A DNA stretch of 64,000 nucleotides from Pieris napi (GCF_905475465.1 NC_062259.1:6892501-6956500); one strand, 5' to 3'; positions 1-13,289 are shown, counted from the first letter of the stretch. Translations and numbers: made by a program. Notes: generated by a model not told the origin, from the letters alone.

Positions 1-1175
1 AATTTTACATAATTATTCTTAAATGTTTTAAGGAAGAATTAGATCAAAGACTTTCTAATTAAATTTTATATGTATATAATTTATTTATTTTATTTGTATT
101 CATTTTTAATAATATAATAAAATTCGAGTTTCCAAAGTATATGGTATCTAAAATTCAACGTTGAATAACATAAAAATCGCTTTAGGAACCAATTTATTTA
201 ATATTTTAAAGACTAGTCTGCAACAAGTGCATTTCAGAGGTAACGACCTATCGTACTTGAGACGTAGAGGTCAGTGTTGCTGACGGCATTGCTTTGCAAT
301 TATAATATGTAGACCAGTAGACAGTGTAAAGTATTTTATCTAATTTATATAATCAAGGTGAGAATGTTGTCTGTGAATAAACAACTTTTCAAGCAAAGTA
401 TTGAAATTTTGTTATAAGTGTTGAGGGGTAATTTGAAATAATCTTTGTTTGATATATGATTTGATATATGTAAATTTAGGATCCAAATTTAATTACTAAC
501 AAACCTAATAGTTGTATGTAATTAAACTAACTTAATCTATTTCAACTTCTTGTTTTATAAGCTGTAGAAATAAAAGGCTTTTTATTACTTTTTTAATGTT
601 TTATACTTATATGTATATAATAATATATATTATTATGTAATATATATTTCGGATTAGTAGGCACAAGAGTTTAAAATAAATAAATACAACCGAAAATAAG
701 ACTATCGTAGAGGTGAATCTATTTATCACTCGATATTTACCCCTTTAACTCAATCTGATGATTGTACAAATTCTTATAAATACTATCAGTGTTCGTTATT
801 ACTAAGAATTTTTTGAGAGAGACACATTAGTTTTTGCATATTATTCTAGTTCTCGCCTTATATACTCATACAATTTGTTTCTTCTACCATTTGACTATTG
901 TATGTAAGACTTTATGCTGGACAAAGGTGTCGTTTTTTGCCTCCCATTACATAAGATATTCCTCATGATTCTTACCGTTCTTACTAGGAAGTAATAATAG
1001 CGCAAATAGAAAGAAAAATCAATTACTTGGCGTCTGATGCACCTCAGGGAATCGTATTCTCTATCACTAGTTGAAAAGTGATTACTTTTTTATATCAACA
1101 AAAAACTATTAACTCCTGAACTAACTTCCTGCCCCTTTCGAAACTTCAAGCAACCCTCACGATTATGAATTTCAT
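1..1175. other. AT-rich intergenic sequence, nothing recognised
   Basis: No ORF, splice pattern or known repeat could be supported. It contains short AT palindromes near 610-650 (tatataataatatatattat). Confidence 0.6.
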
Positions 1176-1881
1176 GAATTTTTGATTATTATTGCAACAT
1201 CAATACATTTTTTAATCGATTTCAGGTACCAAAAAAGGGTTAGAAAGTCCAATTTACAAGTAAAATTTTTGGGTTGACCTTGAATTATTTTAACTTTTTC
1301 TCACTTGTAAACATCCTGTCATTACCTGAAATCTCGGCTGTATATTTTACGATTTCATCATACCGTATAAAAATATTACTGGCCCTGGTAATGTTCACAC
1401 AATTTTAAATGGCAACTAGAATCCTAGCCATACCTCTATTGAGATGTATTCACAGTTCATGTATTTCTTTTTCAATTTTAGTCATACAGTAAATAAAATT
1501 CGAAAATAGAATATTCAATATTCGAATTTTTCATTATTATTGCAACATCAATACATCTGTTAATCGATTTCAGGTACCAAAAAAGGGTTAGAAAGTCCAA
1601 TTTACAAGTTAAATTTTTGGGTCGACCTTGAATTATTTTAACTTTTTCTCACTTGTAAACATCCTGTCATTACCTGAAATCTCTGCTGTATATTTAACGA
1701 TTTCATCATACCGTATAAAATATTACTGGTAATGTTGACACAATTTTAAATGGCAACTAGAATCCTACTTAATCATAGCCATATAATACCTCTATTGAGA
1801 TGTCTTCACAGTTCATGTATTTCTTTTTCAATTTTAGTCATACAGTAAATAAAATTCGAAAATAGAATATTCAATATTCGA
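1176..1881. repeat. Tandem duplication, two copies of a 348-bp unit
   Basis: Copy 1 spans 1176-1523 and copy 2 spans 1524 to about 1881. Both read gaattttt...attgcaacatcaatac...gtaccaaaaaagggttag...cagttcatgtatttc and end in an ATATTCAATATTCG motif. They differ by scattered substitutions and a few small indels: copy 2 has about 10 extra bases near 1775 and lacks six bases near 1381 of copy 1. The duplication is therefore fairly recent. No coding capacity is seen. Confidence 0.9.
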
Positions 1882-2784
1882 ATATTCAATTTAAAGAAAA
1901 CATGCTACAAGTGCCAGTATATTCTATCGAATTAGTGTAAAGTTGCTGTAATAGGAGAAAATAACTTAAATAAATAATAACCATTAAGCATTTAATTTCT
2001 GTTGTAATTTTTTTAATTGGAGATTTTATTCCTTTATTTAAAATTACACGACTTCTTCAGATTATTTGAAGTCTGTTTAGAAGATGTTTGTTTTGTATAT
2101 ATGTACTTTCTATTTGTTTAACCCTTTGTCTAAGAAATCTCTTAACATCAACAAGGCAGCACAATAACTACGATAGTAAATATACACATATTATACTCGT
2201 ACAAGAAACCTTTTATTTATATATAGTGTTATTGGAATAGTTAATGCATTTGTTATACGTACTGTTTTAGTAATTCCTAACGGTAACCTAAGTGTAATGC
2301 TAATTTGCAAATACGTTTTGCAAAGTTTATTGCATCCTCATTAAATACTTAACTGTTTTCGAAGTTCAGGTACTTATAGTCGAACATTGACTTTGGTTTT
2401 TCGTCAATTATTTTCTGCCAAAGATATTTTAGCCAATAATACCTTGAGCAAAAAGTGTGTAGTAGGTGCCTACACAAAATTGTGAGTATTTTTTGTGGCC
2501 TCATAATCTGGATATATTTCATAAAACATGAGTTGGTAATCGATTTTTTAAGTCTAAAGATTTAGAAACGATACTTTAGCGTGAACTATCAGTACCTGAC
2601 ATATGGAAGTATCTCGTTTTTGATTATCACCCTCAGGTATACCAGCTTACTTGCGATCCATACAAGCAGTATATCTTATAGGAGCAAATTGCGCTCACGT
2701 AAAAATCAGTTTGAAAGAATGATTGAGATCGCTTGCGAACCACTAAGCTGATAAGGAAGGTATTTTACATTTTATAATTGTTTG

Positions 2785-2850
2785 ACATAGAATCAAACCC
2801 AGGAGCTTTGAAGCGGTGTATTAACTACTAAGCTACGGACGGTGTGAGAT
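2785..2850 (-). repeat. tRNA-related SINE relic
   Basis: Read on the - strand, this has an A-box-like TAGCTTAGTAG followed about 35 nt later by a B-box-like GGGTTTGATTC, the layout of a tRNA-derived SINE head. There is no cloverleaf and no body, so it is a fragment and not a tRNA gene. Confidence 0.35.
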
Positions 2851-4560
2851 ACTGAGTAATATTTTACTTGAATTACAGAAATGCTATAAAATATTTATAA
2901 CAGACTTTCCGTCTAGCTTAAGATTCTGGGTTCCATTTCAAGCAGAGCCTGTTCCTAATACTGCTTTTTACAAGCATAGGGAACAATTCTTGAGCGAATC
3001 ATAAAAGAAGACTCTGAATAGAGTATGGTAGTGAAGATAGATCTACTCTCTTCAAATGATGCTTTCCTACTGACCACACACGTTTTTCTTTAACTGCACT
3101 GCATTTTAGAAAAGCAAACATATCAGTGCATATGCCAGGGAATATTGATTGCCAAGTTGTGAAACAAAATTGAAAAAACAGCATCTGATGGTGATTGGCC
3201 TCTGCAGCTCAAGGAGGCTGCAAGGGGAAACGTTCCTTGACCCATATAGCCACAATCTCATACAATTTGTATTGGTATATCGTGACATTTCTTGTTCTAC
3301 TATTTTTCCTTATCGTTATTTTTATTTATTACGCGATAAATTGGATGCACCAACTTTAACATTTTAATTTTATTATTTTGCATTCCGTGATATTTATTAT
3401 GTGTTAATATCGTGGTGCTCGACATCGTTCTCACCAGACCACTACAAAACTATGTTTGTTTTAAAACTTTTATAAGCTCATGAACTTTATTTATTTGATT
3501 TCAAGTATTTCCACAGCTACTAATATTTACGATGTCTACACAATTGCACAAAAAGGGATTATACATTTAAACAAAAAACATAAAATTTATTAAGTAATAT
3601 TAAAAAAAAATACGATAGTAAAAAGATATATATGTATGTTCTTTTTACTATGAATCACGTACGTCCAAATTATAAAATGATAAATGAGTTCAGTATATTT
3701 AAGATTTACCAAAAATATACCTGATTTTTTAATGTGACTTTTAGCAACGTACCTAATTCAAATGTTGATAGTTTGCGTTATAACAATGTAAGTATATAAT
3801 TTGTATTAGTCTGGACCGGATTACATTAGACCGGGTTGAATAAGGTGTGTGTAATATATTAATTAGTGGACCTATGAGTGAAGCAATTTTTTAAACAACA
3901 TGCATTTGTTACGTTATGTTTACCTATAAGTAATTTGAGCATTAACATGTACTGCGATATTCATAACCGTAGTGTGAGTCTCAATATTTTCTGACATACT
4001 TGTTAATTTACAAAGAGACACGAGAGGATTTACTACTATTTACTACAAATATTATTTATTTGTATATTCACGCCCTTTTCCCCGATGGGATAGGCAGAGA
4101 CCACGGATCTGCCCTGACATACCTCTCTCGCTTCATCCACTTCCATGACATTCACCATGCATGCTCGTCGGTTACGGGAAGTTATAACTTGACTCTAATA
4201 CAAATATTATACATACTTTTATATAATAACCACCATATACATACGTTTACGTTTCAGATTTCACTCGTGTTTCAAACATAGGTTGACCGAATTAATCATC
4301 AATAACACAGATGTAGTTATTTAAATTTATTCGTACGTGTAGGTATTATTCCACGAAGCGAACATTTTTGGTCTCAATATTTTTTAAAGAAAACTGTGAC
4401 CCAGAATTTTGTGTAACTTAAAAATGATACCTTTTGTACTGATTTACAATTTGACACACTGTATTTCAATGTCAACTCATGAAAATATCTAAATAATATC
4501 TCCTTATTATGTGATGTATGCACGTAAGCCTAGCTAAACTAATTGACGTACTGAGGTGTA

Positions 4561-4565
<5 letters not shown>

Positions 4566-4606
<41 letters not shown>
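4566..4606. repeat. (AT)n microsatellite
   Basis: About 20 uninterrupted AT dinucleotides, followed at once by a perfect 13-bp hairpin (4611-4623 with 4628-4640, loop gttt). Confidence 0.95.
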
Positions 4607-4611
<5 letters not shown>

Positions 4612-5379
4612 TTTTTATTCATAGTTTTATGAATAAAAAATCGAGAATAATTTTAATCGAACACTATCTACAGACGAATACTTCCTCTAACTAACTCTTC
4701 AAGTTTCGTGTGATTTTATCAACAATAGTTCAACTATAGACTAGTCAGTACGATCCTTCTTTGTTGAACTTTGCTCCTCATGTTTATTAAAACGCACAAC
4801 GTCTTAGAGCAATGTCTAAATTACTGAGCTTTTTGACAATACCTATATTTGTCACAATCAAAGAATAAAATGAGGACTGCATTAGTCTGATTCTGATTAG
4901 ACACCTCCGGAGTACCTTTTAGTACTTTGCTTTTGGATAATTATGGAATGAAGTGTGTTTAATTATAAAACCTGTTGCCGGCATATAACCCATACAAATA
5001 TATGGTAACTTTGTAATAAAATTGTAGAAATCATGAAGTATTCAAGTATCAGAGTAGTAACGCTATTTAAGGAATTAGGTTCGAGAATGAAGATATGTAC
5101 TTTAAAACAGGTTAAGCGATAGTGAAACAAATCATATGACATTAAAGATTGAAGGTGCGCAACTTGTGGTTTGACTATCCCGACAATTAAATTAAAAATA
5201 AACTGTAATGATTATATTAAAAAAAGTTGATAAACAAATAAGTAGAAACCGCCATTTCCTGTTATATATATAAAATTGCATACAATTTTTTTTATTAATT
5301 TTAAAAATCCGTTAGCAAACCTGTCTAGAACTTAGGCCAACAAAGGCTCTGTAAGTCATCGGCCATCAGAATTACTATC

Positions 5380-5540
5380 GTTTTCTATCTCAGCGTCGGA
5401 AGCTCGTCTGACGCTGACGTCATCGTAAGCGGACGAACTGGTTTTTATTTAAGCTCCGATTTAGCGTTTGATTCTTTATACATAACGAGACGCGCGTTTT
5501 GAGGTCGCGCGTTGTTCAAGGACAAAGATGTTAATTACTA
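5380..5540. promoter_or_regulatory. GC-rich island with CRE motif, candidate promoter
   Basis: The sequence switches from AT-rich to CpG-rich (gctcgtctgacgctgacgtc...gacgcgcg...gtcgcgcg). It contains a consensus TGACGTCA at 5418-5425 and a TATA-like tttatttaag about 30 nt later. No gene is recognised next to it on either strand. It may be a promoter or enhancer of a gene outside the window, or an exon of a non-coding RNA. Confidence 0.3.
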
Positions 5541-6837
5541 TGATTCTGCATTCGCAGTTCCCAGTAACCATTGCTCCAGTCTGTATTGGACAATAGGATG
5601 AGTTTTGTTTATTTTAACATAGCTGAGGTCTAGAGGTTTTTATTGCCGTTATAGGTCACAATCATTTAAAGTATATTTCGATATTAGAATGCGATGAACA
5701 TGAAAATATAAACCTATGCGCTTTGTCCTAGCTAAATAAATTTAAATTTAAATTCAGCGTTGATAGTTTTATAAAAGATTTATAACAAAGGATCCAACGG
5801 TAGGCAAGCTATACAAAGAATATTATAAATTATTTGTTATTAAAATATGTATTTAACTTTAATGTTTCGAACTATAAGTCACTACAATAGATAAATTAAA
5901 TAAGATTTCATCTCAAAATGCTATTGTTTTTTAATTAATTAGAAGTTAAAGTAAATAACTTTTGGATAATAATAATTGTCCAGTGGTATTACAAAGAAGT
6001 CGCGGTCAAAATAAATAAATATATTCACACGTGAGAGCACAGTAAGGCACTCAATAAGTTCCGATGCCGGTGGAGCTACAAGCTGATTCTAGAGCGAGTT
6101 TATTGAGACTATTGTGGCCGTTTAATTGAAATTTTACAGACTTTCCATTACAATATCGATACAACGATACGAACGATAACGATACGATTTTAAACTATTT
6201 ATCGATACGACAAATAGTTTAAAATTTTATAGTTTATTAATTAAGCCGCTTCTTTTCATTGTCAAGCTTCAAGGACATCTTTATCTTATTAGGTCAGTGA
6301 CTAAATTAGGCATCTATAAACTATTTCATACAAATACTTTTGCAATTGTGAAATAAAACGTTCGATACTTTTAATTTTATATATTTTATTATGACCATAT
6401 AATCCTTTATTAATCAAAATATATTTATATTTTTTTAAATTAATAAATTAATAACAAAAAAAAACAAGAACTATCCTTAAAATATAATAACTAAATTATA
6501 TTACTAAAGGGGGACCCCTTAAGGCAAGGTTCCGAAGACACTGGCAGCGTTCCCCTTTTGAATCGCTAGACTAATTCTTTGTCCAAGGTAGCTGCCTTAA
6601 TATGACTGGGCTTTCACATTGCCAATTAATTCCTATATACGCTTAAGAAATAATTTATTATGTTTATTAGTTATACGATTTCTTTTGTAAAATTCCTCTG
6701 TTAATATTTAAATGGTACAAGTAAGTTTAAGTTTCATATAATAAAGTAATGTAATCATATCTTACATGGAAAACTTCTAAACATTTTCAAATAACTGTGT
6801 ACCTTATTCAATTTTAGAATTGCACGTTTATATTATA
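5541..6837. other. AT-rich intergenic sequence with one hairpin
   Basis: No coding signal. A perfect 14-bp inverted repeat (6187-6200 with 6212-6225, 11-nt loop) follows a run of imperfect acgata repeats (6160-6186). Confidence 0.6.
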
Positions 6838-7216
6838 CTAGCAGACCGACCAAACGTTGCTGTGGCTAAGGTTTTTGTTATATTACATAGTAGTAAACAA
6901 TCCAAGGAAAACGGTAGGAGAACACCAGTCATGGGGACCACCATGCTTTTTTGGTGGTAATGTCATTAAATTGTAGCTTATGTGAAACGTTGGTACTTTC
7001 AACACAGCGCCATCTGTTAGAATTGTGACTATCAAATAATTAACAAATAATTTGCAATAAAATAATATTGCGGGTATAAATTGAGATGTGAGCTATCCTA
7101 TCTTTTAAGTTAGATCAAACTGCACACGGTGTGCAAATTTAATTGATATCGGTTCGGTAGTTTAAGAGTCCATAGCGGACAAACAACGTGACACGTAATT
7201 TATACATATATTAAGA
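6838..7216 (-). mobile_element. Non-autonomous Helitron (about 379 bp)
   Basis: Read on the - strand, the element begins TCTTAATATATG, continues with the GTTTGTCCGCTATGGACTCT block and ends GGTCTGCTAG. The flanking bases are A on the 5' side and T on the 3' side, the Helitron A^T insertion rule. The TC...CTAG ends, absence of target duplication and lack of coding capacity fit a short non-autonomous copy. The block is familiar from lepidopteran genomes (recalled, not searched). Confidence 0.7.
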
Positions 7217-7699
7217 TAAACAAACGTTTCATAACTTGATATTAAGAAACAAACTCAGTATTAGTAATTCACGTATCCCACGATTCCCTGTTTATGCCAG
7301 CATCTTGCTTTATGTCCACGAAACAGAATTCAGAGTTAAAGTCAACCAGAGTTGCCAACTGGGCCCATAGAGACCCAAGTTCATTTCCTATTTAAAGTTA
7401 ATGTAAAGTAATAATATTTTTCAATAATCCCAAATATACACAAACTATGGTCACATTTTCATTTTTTAATTTTGTTGTAAAAATCGCGATTACTCATAGG
7501 TCATTCGAGTGCGCAAGGAATTCCTAATAAGTAGGTATAGCAAATCAAACTTGGTTTATATATCTTGCGCTTGTTTCACGGGTGTTAGGCTTTTAGAAAA
7601 ATAATACGAATAGGTATATAATATGGTGTCTCGTAACTGATATGATACTTTTCTTAGTGTCAACTGATTTCTTAATTGGCAAGTTGGTAATCGTCAGAC

Positions 7700-8117
7700 C
7701 AATTTAAGATGAGATGAAAATTATAACAAATACCAAAATTTCATTAAAACTGCAATAAATTCTGTACGGTAATTTTTGAGTTTATCGCAGACATACAGAC
7801 CTATGGACTCGATGAAGGACTCGTTTTTGTATAATATAAAAGTTAGCCATATGCTGACTTTTTGTAGGTATTATCAAGCTGTACAACTTGTCTCTAGAAC
7901 TTAATTCATGAATATCTCTTCCTATGGGAGATTTCATAAGAAACGTTTTCGTTTGACCGTTTTCTCTCAGATTTACTTAATAACTACAACACCTACATTT
8001 TTAGGTTATGCCTGTGTCACTCACAGTTAACCTGCCTTTCTATTGGTAAAATTATTTTCAAAATCGATTTACTAGATTCAGAGATTCCCTTCTACACATA
8101 ATATTATTTAAGATAAC
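7700..8117 (-). mobile_element. Degraded Helitron-like repeat
   Basis: This segment aligns by eye with 50,685-51,045: both share gagtttatcgca.acA.acaga, ataaaagttag.catat, aggtattatcaa and cgttttcgtttgac. The 51-kb copy keeps a Helitron-type 5' end, which gives this one its assignment. Here the terminal bases are eroded. Confidence 0.4.
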
Positions 8118-8814
8118 AAAATTGACTTCAAAAATGATTCATAACATAATTTTCTTAAACTGAACCTGACATGGCAGTTTGCGCTCCAGGTTCAAGGAGC
8201 TACCAGACTCCTTCCAACCCGACTCTCCTCTTCCACGTCGGAAGAGTCCTTGTTTAGGTATATATTGTATTTCTAATTTCCGTCTTAAAACAAAGACATT
8301 GGTTTTTGGTTTTTATATCATTTATCAAGTCTGTTAAGCCGCCAAAAGTCACTTTAACCCCTTTCTGCACTCCACATCGTAAATTTATCGAAATTAGAGA
8401 ATATAATTCACCACAGTCGAGACATAACATATGTATTTTTATTAGTTCTTACACCTAGCAACAGAAAGATTAAAAAACTATTTAAGCTTACCAAGGTGAA
8501 TTAATTTAAAATACATATAATGTATGCTTATACGGACCACACAGGGTGGTTGTCTCTCGCTAAGATCACCTTCAAATATCATTATTTAGTCATATCTACC
8601 GCTATTCGACTTTGCTTTATAAAATGTCTTAGGTCAAATACTCGTAAACATTTAAATTTTAATGTGTATTAAAGCGATGACTGAAGCAACAATATTAAGT
8701 AAAATAAGTCCAGTGGATTAGAATATTTTAATAAATATTAGGTAATCTTTAAGGTACATAGTGTGGTTGAATTCCGGATAGTCTTTTCTTCATTACCTTA
8801 TTTGATGATGGGAG

Positions 8815-8890
8815 CAGCGTTGGCTTAGTAGTAGCAGTAGGATTCTACACCCTTGAGTCGTGGGTTCAAGTCAACCAATATATTTTACTT
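8815..8890 (+). repeat. tRNA-derived SINE head
   Basis: TTGGCTTAGTAG (A box) and GTGGGTTCAAGTC (B box) are spaced as in tRNA-derived SINEs. The body after it is short or decayed. There is no acceptor stem, so this is not a functional tRNA. Confidence 0.5.
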
Positions 8891-9472
8891 TTAAGTGCGC
8901 AAATAAAACTTGCTTGCAAGACAAAGTACCATTTTTAATTAGAAATTTTGATATCTAAGAGAAGCGTACATACATTAATGTAAGCATTGTTAATACCTAA
9001 CCTTGCTAAGTGACTTAGTTATAAATAAAATATCACGAACTTTGCATAGTAGAGGGTGAATTTGAAGCTGCATGTTGCGCAGTTGTGTTGTCAGGACTGA
9101 GTTCAAATTAAAGTGGTACCTGGTGCCAACCACTGTTTCGAGCCAAGTACACACGAAACACTGCAATTTATAATATTGAAAAATTTAATATAATAAGCAC
9201 ATTTCCTTCTGATATAGTGAATTGCCTAGTCAGTTTTTTTACTCAAAGTTGACAATAGTTTTGTCGTGTACGTGTTCAATACGATATCAGTATAGTTCCG
9301 TTCGAAATAGGTGCATATAGTAATTCATGCAAAAATGTTTTGGAAGTTGGAAACAGTACAGTTAAGCCAAGGCTCTTAACACTGCCGTATGTCAAATCCA
9401 GTTCGTTTTTGGCTTACAGGAGTCCTATTTAGTGATCATAAGTCCCGCCTCTGAATCTGAACATAAAAAAAA

Positions 9473-9714
9473 CAGTAGCGCTACAACCATTGGTCTGGGC
9501 CTCAGATTTCTGTAGTCAATCTTATAGGAAAGTAGGTGATCAGCCTCCTGTGCCTAAGGCAAGCCGGTCTCCTCACGATGTTTTCCTTCACCGTTCGAGA
9601 GAATGTTAAATGCGCACATAGACAGAAAGTCCATTGGTGCACAGCCGGGGATCGAACCTACGACCTCGGGGATGAGAGTCGCACGCTGAAGCCACTAGAC
9701 CAAGACTGCTCAAT
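9473..9714 (-). repeat. tRNA-derived SINE, full-length type
   Basis: On the - strand the head reads AGCAGTCTTGGTCTAGTGG (A box), then GGTCGTAGGTTCGATCCC (B box), a body with GAACGGTGAAGGAAAAC, and a tail ending in GTTGTAGCGCTACTG. The same family recurs at 28.95, 46.6, 51.6, 53.5, 56.5 and 62.95 kb. The ORF at 9536-9718 is the antisense reading of this SINE. Confidence 0.8.
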
Positions 9715-9774
9715 CTGAACATAATGAAGAATTTAAACATAAGTCTATACTTTTTTTTACAACCGAGAAGGAAA

Positions 9775-9850
9775 TGATTTTTTTTATGTACCTACTCGTA
9801 ATAGGAGGCCAATGAGCAGGAGGCTAACCTGATGTTAAGGGATACCATCG
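9775..9850 (-). repeat. Short LINE 3'-end relic
   Basis: The segment gcaggaggctaacctgatgt...ccatcgcccatg is the reverse complement of the terminal block of the Jockey-like element at 11.28-11.34 kb. Only about 50 bp match. The adjacent 9850-10026 is GC-balanced but unrecognised. Confidence 0.5.
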
Positions 9851-10649
9851 CCCATGCTTTTTGCGCATTCCCCACAGTTCTTTGGCTACAGCGATATGTG
9901 CGACTTGATGCAATACCACTAAAACATCCTACGTCTCTAGCGCGTCCCTTACGGCATAAGGAGTCGCTTTCGCATTCTATCGGGGCTTCCTTCTTGCTAC
10001 CTTCACGAGCTAACCATCTAACCTAGAAGAGTACCATGTAGTCTTTGATTCCAATTTCTTCAGCGTCGTACATAATTCTAAGTAAGCGATAGCAGCACAG
10101 CGGCTACTGAATGAACTTCTCCTAGACTATCTCTACTCAAATCGTTGGAACCGGATCTAAATAATGTACACCTTAGTGAAATTGCAAAGTATACATTTTA
10201 TCATTCAGTACTCAGCTTAACAATAATTACTATCTGTATATCGTGCAACGGTTAATTATGAAAACCTTTGCCTTTTCACTGCAAACTTAATGGATAAGCT
10301 TTTCAGGTTAATACAGGTATTTCGTGAAACTTATATACGAACTATAGATGCTTTCACGGCAGTAGTTAATATACCTGTTTATTGCACAAAATATAATACT
10401 CGTAGTAACAATATATTTTTGTATGGACATTTTAAAGTCATTCATGGACATATTAAAATTCGAATTGTAAACTATACAAGTTATTTGGGAAGTCCACGAG
10501 TTTATTATCAAAATACTGTGAAGCAATGGCATTACTCTCAGCTGTCATTGTCATATGTATAAATTAAAAACGTCAAAGTAGCAATAGTGTTTCAATACTT
10601 ATTATTATTATTGAAAGTAGTAGTAGTATTAATACGCAGTAACATAGAA

Positions 10650-11354
10650 CCATCATTGGAATACTTGGCGTTGACATATCGAACGACGTTCAGTTTCGCG
10701 GTCACTTGGAGGGAAAGGCTAAATTAGCCTCCAAAAAGCTTGGTGTGCTCAGCAAGGCGAGGCGGTACTTCACTCCGGGCCACCGCATGCAACTATATAA
10801 AGCGCAAATTCGGCCCCACATGGAGTACTGCTCTCACCTCTGGGCGGGGGCTCCCCAGTACCAGCTCCTTCCACTTGACCGTATACAACGCAGAGCGGTT
10901 CGAATCGTCGACGACCAATCCCTCTCCGAGCGGCTTGATCCTTTGGCGTTGCGTAGAGATGTGGGGTCACTCTGCATCTTCTACCGCATTTACCATGGAG
11001 AGTGTTCAGAGGAGTTGTTCGGATTAATACCTGCAGCTGAATTTCATCATCGGACGTCGAGACAGAATACGAAATTCCACCCGTATCACCTCGACGTCCG
11101 CCGTTCCACAACTGAGCGTTTTTCAAGGCAGTTTTTGCCGCGCACAACCACTATGTGGAACCAGCTGCCCACTGAAGTATTTCCGAACCAATTCGACTTA
11201 GGGTCCTTCAAGAAAAGAGCGTACCTATTCTTAAAAGGCCGGCAACGCACTCGCGAGCCCTCTGGCATTGAGAGTGTCCATGGGCGGCGGTATCACTTAA
11301 CATCAGGTGAGCCTCCTGCCCGTTTGCCCCCCGTTCTATAAAAAAAAAAAAAAT
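10650..11354 (+). mobile_element. Jockey-like LINE, 5'-truncated, C-terminal part of reverse transcriptase
   Basis: An open frame from about 10,643 (after a TAA) to 11,341 reads the thumb and C-terminal part of a Jockey-type reverse transcriptase. Motifs include ILGVDIS, KLGVLSKARRYFT, QIRPHMEYCSHLW, RIQRRAVRIV, TTMWNQLPTEVF and FKKRAYLFL. All upstream parts (endonuclease, RT palm) are missing, as usual for target-primed insertion. It ends in a 15-base A run (11340-11354) directly after TTCTA. This is the least decayed of several copies of this family in the window. Confidence 0.85.
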
Positions 11355-13280
11355 CATATTCTACTCCTTACAACTGTTAGAAAACACGATTTTAATTGTC
11401 AATTTAAGTTAGTGTTACAAAACGTCATATGTCACGTCAAAGTTTGAAAATCTCGCACAGACCACCCCCAAAACAACAATGGTACATTAGACAAACATTT
11501 TGTTGCTAAAAATGAGACGGAAAATCTGCAAACTACAAGTGAAAGAGGGACAGAATATTTGTAACTAATCTTAATGGGTGGTCGAATGTGTCGTTTTTTT
11601 TCGCAATTTATGACTACAATCAGGTTGAAGCAATGCTATATCTTTTTTTAAATAATTAGATAGACGTTTAAATATATTAATAAGTAAACTAGCAATTTGA
11701 ATAACTCCCTCATTCGTTGATAGTGTGGTTAAATATATATATTTATTTTAATTATATTACATGAATATTATATAAGACAATATATTGTGGATGATAAATA
11801 GATCGACAGTATACTCGTAGTATATATAATTCAGGTAAAATTATCTATGAAAATCAACCAAAGATATTTATTAATGTAGTAAAAAATTTAAATTATTTTT
11901 TTTTTAGTTTTGATTAATAATTTGAAAGACAATTTAAAAATACAATATATTTGGAGAAATCGTTTCATTGATTTAAAAACTAAGAAAACTCTATTAAATT
12001 TCTCATATATGTAGCACTCAATTTGTAATCGATATATTGAGAACACCCACGCACGCGAGGCTATGGTCACAATAAATGCATATGCAGTATTTTACATGAA
12101 ACTTTATCACGCGAACAATTTGACCATAGAGTGACGTCAACTGCCAATCTCAATTTGACATTTAATGTTGTATTTAAAAGTGTATTTTTTGTGCAAATTA
12201 GAACATTCTCTATATGCCCTTTATATGTACACTTATTGTCAATCACAAACGAGTTTTAATATTGTATTATAATAGTTTTAGTATGTAAATATCGTGGTAA
12301 ATGGAAAAATAGAACACAACAGAGTCCCTTACACAGAGACTGTATTTATTGACTCATGTTTATTTATTTAATAATCCTTCTGCTTACATAAATTATATAT
12401 TTAAAAAATATTTATACTAGAGATATACCCTAAAGGTGTAACATATAATATATACAAAAAGGTTTAAACATTTAGAAAGAAATAAATCAATGTAAATTAT
12501 TAAGTAATACCTAATTCGCCTGTGTTATGTGATGGTATGAAAGTGAGGGTATTAATGTCGGGTGTGCTCATAACGCAGGTTATCGATATGGATATTCTTA
12601 ATAGAATTTAAGCATATTTCGCGATAGCTTAAACAAGTTAAGGCTTTGTCCGGGCTGCGCGATACAAAACTGAGTTTTTTTCATAGTTGGTGTTGAAGTG
12701 AGGATCGTGAAACAAAGCACGATTACGAGTCTGTAGGCAGGTTTAGCGAACATGTTAAATATCTTTATTAGTAAATATCATTTAAATTACTTATTAGTCT
12801 TAAGTTTGGCTAGATTGTATCTTAGTGGAGAGACTTTTAAAAAAAGGCAATGGTTTTATGCAAGGTATCAGGTAGCCTGAGCTTCTCCTTCAGTTGCCGT
12901 TTTAAAGGTTGGCTGTTCCGCAACCACGACTTCTTCCGTCTTCCATCTCTTGCCTTGAATTTTGTCCATTATTATGAACTGCAAAAAGGGTCGATGATGA
13001 CGCAAAACGTCTCCGCCCGCGCTGGTACTATGTAACTTCCGATAGCATTATCCTTTGTACGACATTTCTGTACAGCACTGTGTGTGAAACAATTACTTAT
13101 TCGCTTACTCTTAGCATTTAAATACATCATAAGTCTACAAGAAGCTTTGAGTAAAAACATTACTGATACTAACAGTGAATGTAAGTGCGTGCTCCTATCT
13201 CACCATGCCTCCTGCTGATAGAGGACAAATCTTTGTTTTTAATTTATTTTATTATTATTTATTACTAAGGATGTCATGTG
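11355..13280. other. AT-rich intergenic sequence, nothing recognised
   Basis: Short ORFs at 11888, 12850 and 12972 have no domain or codon bias. A CRE-like tgacgtca occurs at 12132, without other promoter context. Confidence 0.55.
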
Positions 13281-13289
13281 GTACATGGT

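Larger units (their letters stand above)
1882..5370. other. Intergenic sequence with weak tRNA-like relics and an AT microsatellite
   Basis: ORFs at 2999-3367 and 4000-4281 overlap on both strands and have no coding character. A stretch at 4060-4200 (cccgatgggataggcagaga...) resembles anonymous lepidopteran interspersed repeats, from memory only. The rest is featureless AT-rich sequence. Confidence 0.5.

Noticed and set aside
3149..3367. 72-codon + ORF
   Set aside because: No conserved motif; two - strand ORFs overlap it; composition matches the intergenic background.
4000..4281. 93-codon + ORF
   Set aside because: Hydrophobic, low-complexity ends; the central part resembles an anonymous repeat; no splice or promoter context.
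9473..9714. tRNA gene
   Set aside because: A and B boxes are present, but the sequence lacks paired acceptor and anticodon stems, continues into a SINE body, and recurs at several places in the window.
10740..11147. 95-codon + and 125-codon - ORFs over the LINE
   Set aside because: They are out-of-frame and antisense readings of the Jockey-like reverse-transcriptase tail.
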